64,000 nt of DNA from an alpha proteobacterium HIMB59 (GCA_000299115.1 CP003801.1:248001-312000); one strand, 5' to 3'; positions 34,134 to 43,299 are shown, numbered from the stretch's first letter. Notes: generated by a model not told the origin, from the sequence alone. Numbers and translations are program-made.

Positions 34134-36666
34134 TATCTTTTAACTGGTCAAAAGGATTATTAAATAATTTTTTGGGTGTAGATTTTTTTTCTTTTTTATT
34201 CTTTTTTTCTGCAAGTTTATTTGATTTTTTCGAAGTAGGTTTTTTATTACTTGTTATTTTTTTTGATATTAAAAGGTCATTTTCTTCAATTTCTTGAACT
34301 AAATAAGACCTTTCATTTAATATCTCTATCAATTTTTCTTTTTTAATACCTAAAAGATTAGATAAATCCATGGGGAGTGAAAATGGACCTCTATTTTCTC
34401 TTTTAAAAAGTTGTTTTTCAAATTCATTAAAAATATCTATACGAATTAATAATTTATTTTGAAAGATAAAACCTAAGAATTTAATCAGATCTAAATTTAA
34501 AGTAGATTGTGCATTTAATGTAGCATTACCGTCTTTGGGGATATAAAAATCTACATTATTATTTTCTGAGTAGAAAATATTCCACAAATAGAATTTTAAT
34601 TTCATTAACTCAGGTCTAATAAGCTCACTATTAAAAATCACATTTTTCCCTAATCTAAAATTTAGGGAGTGAATTTCTTTTCGCTTACTTTCTTCAATTT
34701 GCTTGAATTCATCTAATATATTCAGTTGGTGAAAATTGTATTGATTTTCAATCAACTTGAATATGAAGCTTCTTTCTTCAGGGGTAGAATTATATTTTCC
34801 TAATAAAATTGACAAATCGACTTTTTGTAAAAAGGTATTCTGAAACCATGTTTCTATTTTTTTTAATATCTGATCTGCTTGTTCAATATTAATTAAATTG
34901 TCATCATAAATAGCAGAAATTTTGGGCTTTAAAATTTCATTACCTTTAGAAACAATTCCGATATTTGCTTCGCCCCAGGCTATGTATAAATTTGTAAATT
35001 GACCCTGATCATCAAAATCAGGTTTCAGAATTAAACTTTCATCAGGAGCTGATAAAAAGTTTTCTACATTGATAGTCATATTTTGGGAAATTTGTTCTTT
35101 AATTATTTTTTTGTAATTATTGTTTAAGATGTCATTAAATTTTTCATCAAAGAAGATTTTAAAACCAGTAATTACTCCTATTTTTTCGTCTTTAATCATA
35201 ACATAGGTGTGATTACTTACTGAAATATTTTTTTCACTAATATTAAGGTTTTGAACGACTTCACTTTTATTCTTATCAACAAATTTTTGCATTAAGCTCT
35301 GATGAATCTCTTCTGATAGCTTATCCTCAATGTTTTTAACCTGTTCTACCCATGAATTATTTGGAATCCATTGTTTTTGATTAGTAATATATAGCCATAT
35401 TCTAGTTTCATTGAGGGTATAGATTAAATCATCAATGCTCCCTGAGTAGTCTTGAAGTCGCTCTATATTTTTTTTTAAAAATAAATCTGTTAAAAGCCAA
35501 TTATGATTTTTTAATTCAGTAAAAATTTCTATCAATAAAGATGTATGTTTTTCTTCTGAGATGCTTTGGTAATCAGGAATACGACAAACATCCCAAAGCT
35601 GTTGAAGAGACTCAGGGGAGTTTAATAAGGAAGATATTTTTTTATTATTTAAAATTGAAAATAAAAATTTTTGATCTTCGGCATCTTTTTTTAATATTAG
35701 TCTTTGATTAGTTGGTTGTTTTTTGAGCGATTGAGTTAATTCATAAGTTGATTTGAATGAAAGAAGATGGTTTCGCCAGAAAATTTTTCTTACAGGCTCA
35801 AATCGATGTGCCAGGACATTTTCAACAATTTCCATGTTGGTAAACTTAGCGCCTAAGGTCGATCCAAAATATCCTGATTTTGTATATCGTCCAGCTCGAC
35901 CAGCTATCTGGGCCACCTCCATATCGCTAAGAGGTCGGGTATATTTTCCATCGAATTTTTCTAATCCTGAAAAATACACTTGATTAATATTCAGGTTTAA
36001 CCCCATGCCAATAGCATCCGTAGCCACTATGTAATCTACCTCTCCATCTTCGTATAACTTAACTTGGGAATTTCTGGTTTTTGGACTTAGGGCTCCAGCG
36101 ACCAATGCTACTCCCCCTTTAAGACTTCGTATTTGTTCTGCAATTTCATAAAGGCCTATTAAATTAAAAGCAATAATTGCAGATCGAGGTTTTATATTTT
36201 GAATTTTTTTATGACCAATAAAATTTAATTCGGAAAATCGATTTTTAAATTTAATTTCTACATCAGGAATTAATTCTTTGATAATTTCCTCCATAGTAGT
36301 AGATCCCAAAAAAATTGTTTTCTGTTCTCCACGAGCGTAAAGGATTCGTTGAGTGAATATATGGCCCCTTTCATAATCTGCTGCTAATTGAATTTCATCA
36401 ACACATACAAACTCAAAAAAATCTTCTGGCATCGATTCAACAGTACAAAAAAAGTATTTTGCATCTTTTGGAATAATTTTTTCTTCGCCCGTTATAAGCG
36501 CGATTTGGTTAATTGGGTATAAATTGCAAGCTTTATCGTAGTTTTCGCGCGCTAAAAGTCTTAATGGAAAACCAAAAACACCACTTTGATAGGAAAACAT
36601 TTGTTCAAATGCATAAAAAGTTTTTCCTGTATTCGTTGGTCCTAAAATAATTTCAACTTGACTCAT
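34120..36666 (-). CDS. SUV3/MgpS-like superfamily 2 helicase
   Basis: An 848-residue DExD/H helicase related to mitochondrial SUV3. Motif I is GPTNTGKTFYAFEQM (residues 9-16 region), motif II is VDEIQLAADYERGHIFT, motif III GSTTM, then ATDAIGMGLNLNI and motif VI QIAGRAGRY. A long C-terminal half (about 500 residues) ends in a lysine-rich tail (KKSNKLAEKKNKKEKKS). Alphaproteobacterial members sit next to fdxA and carD, as here. It probably unwinds structured RNA. It begins the operon helicase-terB-fdxA-carD and is divergent from the H1-like gene. Confidence 0.88.
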   Translation of the reverse strand: MSQVEIILGPTNTGKTFYAFEQMFSYQSGVFGFPLRLLARENYDKACNLYPINQIALITGEEKIIPKDAKYFFCTVESMPEDFFEFVCVDEIQLAADYERGHIFTQRILYARGEQKTIFLGSTTMEEIIKELIPDVEIKFKNRFSELNFIGHKKIQNIKPRSAIIAFNLIGLYEIAEQIRSLKGGVALVAGALSPKTRNSQVKLYEDGEVDYIVATDAIGMGLNLNINQVYFSGLEKFDGKYTRPLSDMEVAQIAGRAGRYTKSGYFGSTLGAKFTNMEIVENVLAHRFEPVRKIFWRNHLLSFKSTYELTQSLKKQPTNQRLILKKDAEDQKFLFSILNNKKISSLLNSPESLQQLWDVCRIPDYQSISEEKHTSLLIEIFTELKNHNWLLTDLFLKKNIERLQDYSGSIDDLIYTLNETRIWLYITNQKQWIPNNSWVEQVKNIEDKLSEEIHQSLMQKFVDKNKSEVVQNLNISEKNISVSNHTYVMIKDEKIGVITGFKIFFDEKFNDILNNNYKKIIKEQISQNMTINVENFLSAPDESLILKPDFDDQGQFTNLYIAWGEANIGIVSKGNEILKPKISAIYDDNLINIEQADQILKKIETWFQNTFLQKVDLSILLGKYNSTPEERSFIFKLIENQYNFHQLNILDEFKQIEESKRKEIHSLNFRLGKNVIFNSELIRPELMKLKFYLWNIFYSENNNVDFYIPKDGNATLNAQSTLNLDLIKFLGFIFQNKLLIRIDIFNEFEKQLFKRENRGPFSLPMDLSNLLGIKKEKLIEILNERSYLVQEIEENDLLISKKITSNKKPTSKKSNKLAEKKNKKEKKSTPKKLFNNPFDQLKDIDAK

Positions 36667-36799
36667 TGTAACAAAAAAAAGCTAAACAAATAAAATGTTG
36701 ACTTAATTTAATACTTTTTTAATGTTTTTTTTAGTAAATGAATATTTTTAAATATTCGTTTTATACTTGCTAGTAAGTATAAAAAGTAAGGAGGCTATA

Positions 36800-37234
36800 A
36801 TGGCTGTAAAAAAGAAAAAAGCTGCCAAGAAGAAAGCAGCTCCTAAGAAAAAGACTGCTAGAAAAGCAGCAACTAAGAAAAAAGCTGTAAAGAAAAAAGC
36901 AGCACCTAAGAAAGCTGCAAAAAAGAAAGCAGCACCTAAGAAGAAAAAAGCCACTAAGAAAAAAGCTGCAAAGAGAAAAGCTGTAAAGAGAAAAGCAGCT
37001 AAGAAAAAAGCAGCACCTAAGAAAGCTGCAAAGAAAAAAGCGGCTCCTAAGAAGAAGAAGGCTGCACCTAAGAGAAAGGCTGCAAAGAAAAAAGCGGCTC
37101 CTAAGAAGAAGGCTGCACCTAAAAAGAAAAAGGCAGCTCCTAAGAAGAAGAAGGCAGCTCCAAAAAAAGCGGCTAAAAGAAAAGCAGCACCTAAGAAGGC
37201 TGCAAAAAGAAAAGCATCTCGTAAAAGAAGATAG
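36800..37234 (+). CDS. histone H1-like lysine/alanine/proline repeat protein
   Basis: A 144-residue protein made almost only of Lys, Ala, Pro and Arg in repeats such as AAPKKKK and AAKRKA, with no hydrophobic core. It resembles bacterial H1-like (Hc1/AlgP C-terminal) nucleoid proteins that bind DNA non-specifically; no sequence-specific domain is present. The start is ATG 36800 behind a strong AAGGAGG; an upstream TTG at 36767 lacks that. An intrinsic terminator follows, and ccmA begins immediately after it. The repetitive DNA may be prone to length change. It could compact the nucleoid together with the CarD tail. Confidence 0.85.
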   Translation: MAVKKKKAAKKKAAPKKKTARKAATKKKAVKKKAAPKKAAKKKAAPKKKKATKKKAAKRKAVKRKAAKKKAAPKKAAKKKAAPKKKKAAPKRKAAKKKAAPKKKAAPKKKKAAPKKKKAAPKKAAKRKAAPKKAAKRKASRKRR

Positions 37235-37261
37235 TTTTCTAAGTTTTAAATATTTAAAACT

Positions 37262-37294
37262 AAAAAAGCGGGTTATAATCACCCGCTTTTTTTT
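37262..37294 (+). terminator. intrinsic terminator of the H1-like gene, ending at the ccmA start codon
   Basis: AAAAAAGCGGGT (37262-37273), loop TATAATC and ACCCGCTTTTTT followed by more T form a strong stem with U run. The T run stops at base 37294 and the ccmA ATG is 37295, leaving no room for a separate promoter or ribosome-binding site between them. Confidence 0.88.
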
Positions 37295-37894
37295 ATGATT
37301 GAAATTAGTAATTTATCATTTGCCCGCGGAAATTTTTTAATTTTTAAGGATGTCTCTTTTGCCGTTAACTCAGGAGAGATTCTGATTCTAAGAGGGCCTA
37401 ACGGCAAAGGAAAAACAACTCTTCTCTCTAATATTATACAATTACTTGATCCTTTTTCTGGAGAGGTCAAATATCAAGGAATTAAAGTTGATAGCTATAT
37501 CGCTAGTCAATGTTTTTTGTATCTTGGTGAAAATCATTTTGCCTATGATCAATTATCTCTTAATCAAAATATCGACTATTGGCTTTCTATCCATAATGTC
37601 ACTTTTAATAAAACGATCATAGACCAAAGCATTAGATATTTATTTGGCGAGCTCAATCTCAATAAAAAATTTTATCAACTCTCTTTTGGTCAAAAAAAGA
37701 AACTGCAGCTTTTATTACTGATGCTTGTAAACAAACCAATTTGGATACTAGATGATCCTTTTAATGGCTTAGATAATGATACGATTATTAAAATTACAAC
37801 ATTATTATCAAAAAAAGTTGAAAACAAAGGAACAATTATCATTGCAAGTCATCAGAACTTAACTATTCCGCATAGAACCTATGAATTAACATGA
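37295..37894 (+). CDS. ccmA: heme exporter ATP-binding protein CcmA
   Basis: A 199-residue ABC ATPase of the CcmABCD complex. Walker A is GPNGKGKTTL, the signature LSFGQKKKLQL, Walker B WILDDPFNGLD and the switch His in IIASHQ. CcmAB uses ATP to release holo-CcmE from CcmC. It heads a ccmABCDEFGH operon with 4-bp or larger overlaps. Its ATG abuts the terminator of the previous gene, so initiation may depend on read-through or on a leaderless transcript. Confidence 0.93.
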   Translation: MIEISNLSFARGNFLIFKDVSFAVNSGEILILRGPNGKGKTTLLSNIIQLLDPFSGEVKYQGIKVDSYIASQCFLYLGENHFAYDQLSLNQNIDYWLSIHNVTFNKTIIDQSIRYLFGELNLNKKFYQLSFGQKKKLQLLLLMLVNKPIWILDDPFNGLDNDTIIKITTLLSKKVENKGTIIIASHQNLTIPHRTYELT

Positions 37895-38550
37895 TTAATA
37901 ATTTTTTTAAACTTTTGGCTAACGAATTTTCTTTGATGATCAAAGGAAGTATTTTTACTTTTGTTTTGTTCTGTTTATTAATGATCGCCTCTTCAATTTT
38001 TTCTCTCGCTCTTAGACATATTTCTTTTGATATTGAAATACCGTTGGCATTTTTGTGGATAATGATTTTTTTTATCTCACTAATCAAAGTTGAAAAAGTA
38101 TATGCCTCCGATTTTTCTGAAGCCAAGCTTCAACAATATATTCTTTCTCCCTTTGCGCTTGAGATTATTATTTTTGTTAAAAATATAATGATTTATCTTA
38201 ATTTACTAATTTTGTTTTTTATTTTTTCACCGATCATTTTAGTTATTTTAAACATTAACTTGTCATATCTATTTTCGATAAATATTCTTCTCGCACTTTC
38301 TCTCTTAAGCATTGTTTTTATTTCCTCAATGACTTCCTCAATTACGATTTCCAGAAACAATAAACTTTCGATTACCAGTGTCCTTACACTTCCTCTTTTT
38401 GTACCTATACTAATATTTTCAATGGCGATCAGTGATGTCATTGATATTGATATCAATAAACTTTATATATTTTTCTTAGCCTATTTTTTGCTTAATTTGG
38501 CTTTTTCTCCTTTACTAACGAGCTTTGCTCTGAAAAAACTATCTGTCTAA
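37891..38550 (+). CDS. ccmB: heme exporter membrane protein CcmB
   Basis: A 219-residue six-helix membrane subunit, the permease partner of CcmA. FFKLLANEFSLMIKGS at the start and the conserved EVYASDF-like segment (VEKVYASDFSEAKLQQYILSPF) are typical, with a long hydrophobic remainder. It overlaps ccmA by 4 bp and shares one base with ccmC. Confidence 0.9.
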   Translation: MINNFFKLLANEFSLMIKGSIFTFVLFCLLMIASSIFSLALRHISFDIEIPLAFLWIMIFFISLIKVEKVYASDFSEAKLQQYILSPFALEIIIFVKNIMIYLNLLILFFIFSPIILVILNINLSYLFSINILLALSLLSIVFISSMTSSITISRNNKLSITSVLTLPLFVPILIFSMAISDVIDIDINKLYIFFLAYFLLNLAFSPLLTSFALKKLSV

Positions 38551-39257
38551 TGTTTGCGATCACTCCTCAAATGATGTCCAGTTTTTTGAACTCGATTTCA
38601 AAGTATATTATTTTATTAGCTATCACTTTATGTGCTATTGCAGGGTTATTAATTTTTTTATTAGAAAATGACTATTACCAGGGAATATCTTTTAAGATTA
38701 TGTTTATTCATGTGCCCGCTGCTTGGCTATCTTTAATGATATTTTTCTCAATGGGGATTAGCAGTATAATAGGACTTATATTTAAATCTCCGACATCCTT
38801 TACAATATCAAGATCACTTTCTCCAATTGGATTGATCATGAGTATTGTGGTGCTTATAACAGGATCAATTTGGGGAAATTTAACTTGGGGCACTTATTGG
38901 GTTTGGGATGCAAGACTAACGTCAATGCTTATTCTTGCTTTTATCTATCTTGGTCATTTATTTTTACTTTATTCATTTGAACACTTCCAAAAAGCAGATT
39001 TTGCGGCATCTATATTGGCAATTATTGGCATGGTAAATTTGCCAATTGTTAAATTTTCAGTTGATTGGTGGACGACTCTTCATCAGGGAAGCAGTGTTTT
39101 TAAAGTTGGTGGGCCCAGTATGACCACAGACTATCTCATCACACTAATGGTTAGTTTTTTTGGGATTTTATTGCTTTCATTATATTGGTTCACGAATATT
39201 TTCTATATTATTATCGAAAATAGACGTATCGAAAGAGCAAAATTACTGAATGACTAG
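38550..39257 (+). CDS. ccmC: heme exporter/heme-handling protein CcmC
   Basis: A 235-residue six-helix protein with the tryptophan-rich heme-handling motif WGNLTWGTYWVWDARLTS and two flanking histidines (MFIHVPAAW and WWTTLHQGSS). CcmC loads heme onto CcmE in the periplasm. It is related to CcmF in the same operon. Its final 8 bp overlap ccmD. Confidence 0.94.
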   Translation: MFAITPQMMSSFLNSISKYIILLAITLCAIAGLLIFLLENDYYQGISFKIMFIHVPAAWLSLMIFFSMGISSIIGLIFKSPTSFTISRSLSPIGLIMSIVVLITGSIWGNLTWGTYWVWDARLTSMLILAFIYLGHLFLLYSFEHFQKADFAASILAIIGMVNLPIVKFSVDWWTTLHQGSSVFKVGGPSMTTDYLITLMVSFFGILLLSLYWFTNIFYIIIENRRIERAKLLND

Positions 39258-39390
39258 TCTACAGTTTGTAATAATTTGTTATCTATTTTTTGCCACTGTT
39301 TGTGCTGTGACAACGATTATAATTATGCTGCTAAAGAAAAAAGTCTTTAATAAGAGCAGTGCAAATTATCAAATTAAACCGGCAGATTAA
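39250..39390 (+). CDS. ccmD: heme exporter protein CcmD (46 residues)
   Basis: ATG at 39250 overlaps the ccmC stop and opens 46 codons. The product has a hydrophobic helix (FVIICYLFFATVCAVTTIIIMLL), a KKK stop-transfer and a polar C-tail, the layout of CcmD, a small single-span factor that joins CcmC and CcmE. Length, position between ccmC and ccmE and topology all fit; sequence similarity in this family is low, so position is the main evidence. It overlaps ccmE by 32 bp. Confidence 0.75.
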   Translation: MTSLQFVIICYLFFATVCAVTTIIIMLLKKKVFNKSSANYQIKPAD

Positions 39391-39811
39391 AAAAAGATTA
39401 ATTTTTCTTTTTATTATTTTCTTTTGTTTTGCTTTCTCAATTTTTTTAATTAGCTACACCTTAAAGGATCAAATTGCCTACTTTGTATCTCCAACAGAAT
39501 TAAAAAAAATGGACATAGCTTCTGATAAATATTTACGAGTCGGAGGTCTAGTCAAGGCCAATACTTTAAAGTTTGAAAATGAGAAATGGAACTTTGAAGT
39601 AGAAGATGAAGATGGAGGATCTATCAAAGTAGAATTTTCTAAATCTCTACCCGGACTTGTTGAGGAAGATAAAGGAATTATTGTTGAAGGCTATATGAGT
39701 CAAAATTCTATTTTCCTTGCCGAAATAGTTTTAGCAAAACATGATGAAAATTATATGCCTCAAAGTGCCATCGATAAGATGAAGAATGAAGGTATTTGGA
39801 GAGGGAATTAA
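39359..39811 (+). CDS. ccmE: cytochrome c-type biogenesis protein CcmE (heme chaperone)
   Basis: A 150-residue periplasmic heme chaperone with an N-terminal anchor helix (RLIFLFIIFFCFAFSIFLI). It has YFVSPTELK, RVGGLVKANTLKF and the heme-attachment region LAKHDENYMP, where the His is covalently bound to heme and the following Tyr is conserved. The start appears to be GTG at 39359 within ccmD; no ATG is available before the anchor. It abuts ccmF with no gap. Confidence 0.93.
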   Translation: MQIIKLNRQIKKRLIFLFIIFFCFAFSIFLISYTLKDQIAYFVSPTELKKMDIASDKYLRVGGLVKANTLKFENEKWNFEVEDEDGGSIKVEFSKSLPGLVEEDKGIIVEGYMSQNSIFLAEIVLAKHDENYMPQSAIDKMKNEGIWRGN

Positions 39812-41644
39812 TTGATTTCTCTTTTTGGTAATTTAAGTTTTTATCTAACTCTATTTTTTATATTAATTTTCTACCTTGGATGGGGTAAAAAAATATTCTT
39901 AAAAGATCAGGTTTTAGTTAATCTTATTTATCTTGGTGGAATTACTCCTTTTATATTTTTGGTAATAGGTTTTACAGTATCTGATTTTAGTATACTGAAT
40001 GTTATTCAAAATTCTTATATTGATGATCCATTATTTTTCAAAATAACATCTGCGTGGGGAAGTCACGAAGGCTCAATACTATTATGGATATTTCTTATCA
40101 ATTTTTTTGGATTTACCTTTTTAAAGTCGAATAATAATTTTCAAATTCATAAACAAATAATATTTATTTCCTCCCTATTCATTTTATATCTTTTATTAAG
40201 CTCTAATCCTTTTGTTTATGTTGAAAACTCTTCAGAAATAGTTGGGTTAGGTCTTAATCCAATATTACAACACTTCTTATTTGTCATTCATCCACCAACA
40301 TTATTTCTTGGTTATATAGGGCTGATCATTCCATTTGTATTGGCTAGTCACATATTGGTGACAAAGGATTTTTCCCAAAATTTGTTCAAACAAATGCTTT
40401 TTTGGGCAAAAATTTCATGGTTTTTTCTAACATTTGGAATTGTACTTGGATCTTACTGGGCTTATTCAGAACTTGGTTGGGGTGGTTGGTGGTTTTGGGA
40501 CCCTGTAGAAAATATTTCTTTAATACCATGGCTTTTAAACACAGCCCTTATTCACTCCCTACAAGTTTCAATAAAAAATGATCAATTAAAACTTTGGTCA
40601 TTAAATTTGGCTCTATACTCGTTTATTGCCGCAGTGTTTGGTACGTTTCTAGTGAGATCGAACTTAATTGTCTCTGTGCATAGCTTTGCTACCGATCCTT
40701 TAAGAGGTCTCTTTTTAATTGTAATCATTGGTTATCTTTTTTTAGTAACAATAAAATTAAATATCAAAAGCGCTTTACATTTTAATCAAGATACTTTTTC
40801 TTTAATTAGCAAAGAAAGTTTTCTTCTTTTAAATAATATTTTTTTTATCGCCTCAGCTTTAACAGTATTTATCGGAACTATTTACCCTTTGTTTAGTGAA
40901 TTATTTTTTGAGTCATCAGTATCTATTGGTGCGCCATACTATAACTTCGCATTTAATATACTGATGGCCCCTATTATTTTACTTATGGCATTTGCTCCCC
41001 AAGTTTCATGGAATAAAAATGAAAATAAAAATAATAAAGTTTGGATTACAATTGTACTTGCTGGAGCTATTTCAATTATTTGTTTCTTTTATTTTACAAA
41101 TATTTATTTTGCTATTGCCTGTTTTATTGCATCGCCAATTATGATTCAAAGTTTAATTGTAATTTTTAAAAGCTTTAACAAAGATCTTCGTTTTTATTCT
41201 CAATGGTTAGCTCATTTAAGTATTGCTATCTTTATTATAGCAGCTGTTTATACAGAACAATTTGATCAAGAAGAAAACTTTGTTTTTGAAAAGAATGGAA
41301 GTAGTCAACTATTGATGAGCAATAAGAGTGATGTTTACCTTAAAAATATAAAAGATACTTCATATACAAACTATCAAGAAATTTTAGTAGAATTATCAAT
41401 CGTAAATGGCGATGATGAATATATTTTATCTCCATCAAAGAATATTTACCAACCATCGGGCCAAATAACGAACGAAGTAAGCACCGTTAACAAATGGTTA
41501 CACCAATATTATGCAACAATTTCCTCTATTGAGAGTGACCGTGTTGCAATTAATTTAGTATATAAACCAATGATTAATTTACTTTGGATAAGTGCGATTA
41601 TGCTCGTTTTTTCAATATTTCTATCAATAATCAAAAGAAGATGA
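39812..41644 (+). CDS. ccmF: cytochrome c heme lyase subunit CcmF
   Basis: A 610-residue polytopic protein, slightly short of the usual 640-660. The WWD domain GWGGWWFWDPVENISLIPWL, the periplasmic histidines (FVIHPPTLFLGY and ALIHSLQVS) and the LVRSNLIVSVHSFA segment identify it. It attaches heme to apocytochrome c with CcmH. The likely start is TTG at 39812, directly after ccmE, since it gives MISLFGNLSFYL. It overlaps ccmG by 4 bp (ATGA). Confidence 0.94.
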   Translation: MISLFGNLSFYLTLFFILIFYLGWGKKIFLKDQVLVNLIYLGGITPFIFLVIGFTVSDFSILNVIQNSYIDDPLFFKITSAWGSHEGSILLWIFLINFFGFTFLKSNNNFQIHKQIIFISSLFILYLLLSSNPFVYVENSSEIVGLGLNPILQHFLFVIHPPTLFLGYIGLIIPFVLASHILVTKDFSQNLFKQMLFWAKISWFFLTFGIVLGSYWAYSELGWGGWWFWDPVENISLIPWLLNTALIHSLQVSIKNDQLKLWSLNLALYSFIAAVFGTFLVRSNLIVSVHSFATDPLRGLFLIVIIGYLFLVTIKLNIKSALHFNQDTFSLISKESFLLLNNIFFIASALTVFIGTIYPLFSELFFESSVSIGAPYYNFAFNILMAPIILLMAFAPQVSWNKNENKNNKVWITIVLAGAISIICFFYFTNIYFAIACFIASPIMIQSLIVIFKSFNKDLRFYSQWLAHLSIAIFIIAAVYTEQFDQEENFVFEKNGSSQLLMSNKSDVYLKNIKDTSYTNYQEILVELSIVNGDDEYILSPSKNIYQPSGQITNEVSTVNKWLHQYYATISSIESDRVAINLVYKPMINLLWISAIMLVFSIFLSIIKRR

Positions 41645-42123
41645 GAAAAAGTCTCATTATACCTATTCTAGGCTTGGTCATTCTCGGGATCAGCGCCTTT
41701 ATCTTTTTAAACAAAAACGAAGGAACAGGAAACAAAGATATAGCGTTACCCTCATCACTTTTTAATACTGCTGATTTTTATGATATGAAAACGCTTAATC
41801 AAAAAGAGTTAGACGATGTTTATATTGTTAACTTTTTTGCATCATGGTGTAAACCCTGCTTGGCAGAACATCCGTTGCTCATGGAATTACAATCAAAGGG
41901 AATGCAAATCATTGGAATAAATTTCAGAGATGATGAAGATAATTTTACTCAATGGATTAATGAACATGGAAATCCTTTTTTTCATATCATACGTGATGAT
42001 GGGTCTATTGCATATGAAATGGGATTGATTGGAGTACCGGAAACATTTTTTATAGAGAAATCAAAGATACAAAAAAAAGTACAAGGTCCTTTATTTTATG
42101 AAGATATTGAAAAGTATTTATAA
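41641..42123 (+). CDS. ccmG: thiol:disulfide oxidoreductase CcmG/DsbE
   Basis: A 160-residue membrane-anchored thioredoxin. The anchor helix IIPILGLVILGISAFIFL is followed by the active site FFASWCKPCLAEHPLL (CxxC) and the cis-proline GVPETFFI. It reduces apocytochrome c or CcmH in the periplasm. The start is ATG 41641 overlapping the ccmF stop; a longer frame from 41584 lies within ccmF and adds non-homologous residues. It overlaps ccmH by 26 bp. Confidence 0.93.
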   Translation: MRKSLIIPILGLVILGISAFIFLNKNEGTGNKDIALPSSLFNTADFYDMKTLNQKELDDVYIVNFFASWCKPCLAEHPLLMELQSKGMQIIGINFRDDEDNFTQWINEHGNPFFHIIRDDGSIAYEMGLIGVPETFFIEKSKIQKKVQGPLFYEDIEKYL

Positions 42124-42457
42124 ATTATTTTTTATCTTTTGTTTTGTTTTATTTACAAATATTTCTCTAGCTAATGTAAATCAACTTAGTGAATATTATA
42201 AAACAATAAGATGTTTGGTTTGTGAAGGGCAAAGCATACAAGAATCTGATACTGAATTTGCAATAAACTTAAAAGAGCAAATTCAAAAAAAGTATGAAAG
42301 TGGCATGGATCTTAAACAAATTAATCAAGAATTGATTACTATCTATGGCGAGGAAATATCATTTAGCCCCACTAATGATCATTTCATTTTATGGGGGTTA
42401 CCTTTACTTTTACTATTAATAATTATTTTCTTAGTAAGAAATAAATATAAAAAGTAA
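42098..42457 (+). CDS. ccmH: cytochrome c-type biogenesis protein CcmH
   Basis: A 119-residue protein with a signal/anchor start (KLFFIFCFVLFTNISLA), the redox motif RCLVCEGQSIQES and a C-terminal membrane helix (LLLLLIIIFLV). It binds apocytochrome c by the CxxC and acts with CcmF. It is the last gene of the operon; no CcmI homologue is fused or adjacent. Length is near that of other short (non-fused) CcmH proteins. Confidence 0.93.
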   Translation: MKILKSIYKLFFIFCFVLFTNISLANVNQLSEYYKTIRCLVCEGQSIQESDTEFAINLKEQIQKKYESGMDLKQINQELITIYGEEISFSPTNDHFILWGLPLLLLLIIIFLVRNKYKK

Positions 42458-42459
42458 TT

Positions 42460-43299
42460 TTATCTAATTAAATTTAATCTAATTTTTAATTTACTTCTTT
42501 CGTTAGGAAGTAAGTGTTTATTCAGCCTCTTATTAATCACACTAAATACCGCGATAATAAATAAGGTAAAAATAATGAAATAAAGTCCTACAATGGGATA
42601 AGGCACAAAAGGGTTAAAAGTTTTATCTGCAAAATAACTCGCATAATAAATGGCGTCTCCTCTTTGTTGCCAAGCAGGAAAGCCTGTAAAAAATACTAAA
42701 GTAGTAGCGTGGAATAGGAAAATTGCTTCATTAGTATAAGAGGGCCAAGCTAAACGAAGCATAGTTGGCCAAATTATTCTTCTAAATTTTTTTACCCCAC
42801 TAAATCCAAAAGAGTCTGCAGCTTCGATGTCTTTACTAGGAACAGCACGAAGAGCGCCATAAAAAATCTCTGCTGCATAAGCAGAAGTGTTGAAAAATAA
42901 CACTATTAAAGCTCCTAGCCATGCTTTTGTAAGCCACCTTGTCTCCACGGTGACAGTCATAAAGCCCAGTTCAATATCAAAACCTAATTTTGGAAGAATG
43001 ATAAAAAGATCATAAGCAAAAAAGAACTGAATAAATAATGGGGATCCTCTAAAGATAAAAATAAATATTCTAGAAGGCTTATTAAAAATCATATGCGAAG
43101 AGTTTTTGCCTAAAGCCAAAACAGTAGAGAACAAGAATCCAAATAGGAGCGCAAGGAACGCGAAGTAAATATTCCATATCATACCTGATCCGATTAGAAC
43201 AAATTGCTCGCATAAAGTAATGTCAGCTTTTGGAAGGAGCCTTTCTCCGTAGCCAACTGATCGAAGTCCATAATCCAAAACTGTTTGATAGCAAGACAT
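42460..43299 (-). CDS. polar amino-acid ABC transporter permease (HisM-like)
   Basis: A 279-residue ABC permease with several hydrophobic segments. The EAA loop reads EAADSFGFSGVKKFRRIIWP, and FRGSPLFIQFFF is characteristic of HisM/ArtM-type amino-acid permeases. With the preceding permease it forms the membrane heterodimer. It is last in the minus-strand operon SBP-oxidase-permease-permease, with no gap to the previous gene. The ATPase gene lies on the other strand 3 kb away. The transported ligand is unresolved; arginine, ornithine or octopine-like basic compounds are possible. Confidence 0.88.
   Translation of the reverse strand: MSCYQTVLDYGLRSVGYGERLLPKADITLCEQFVLIGSGMIWNIYFAFLALLFGFLFSTVLALGKNSSHMIFNKPSRIFIFIFRGSPLFIQFFFAYDLFIILPKLGFDIELGFMTVTVETRWLTKAWLGALIVLFFNTSAYAAEIFYGALRAVPSKDIEAADSFGFSGVKKFRRIIWPTMLRLAWPSYTNEAIFLFHATTLVFFTGFPAWQQRGDAIYYASYFADKTFNPFVPYPIVGLYFIIFTLFIIAVFSVINKRLNKHLLPNERSKLKIRLNLIR

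Noticed and set aside
36748-37282. Phe/Leu/Ser-rich ORFs opposite the H1-like gene
   Set aside because: Antisense shadows of AAG/GCT-type repeats; no ribosome-binding site and no protein-like pattern.
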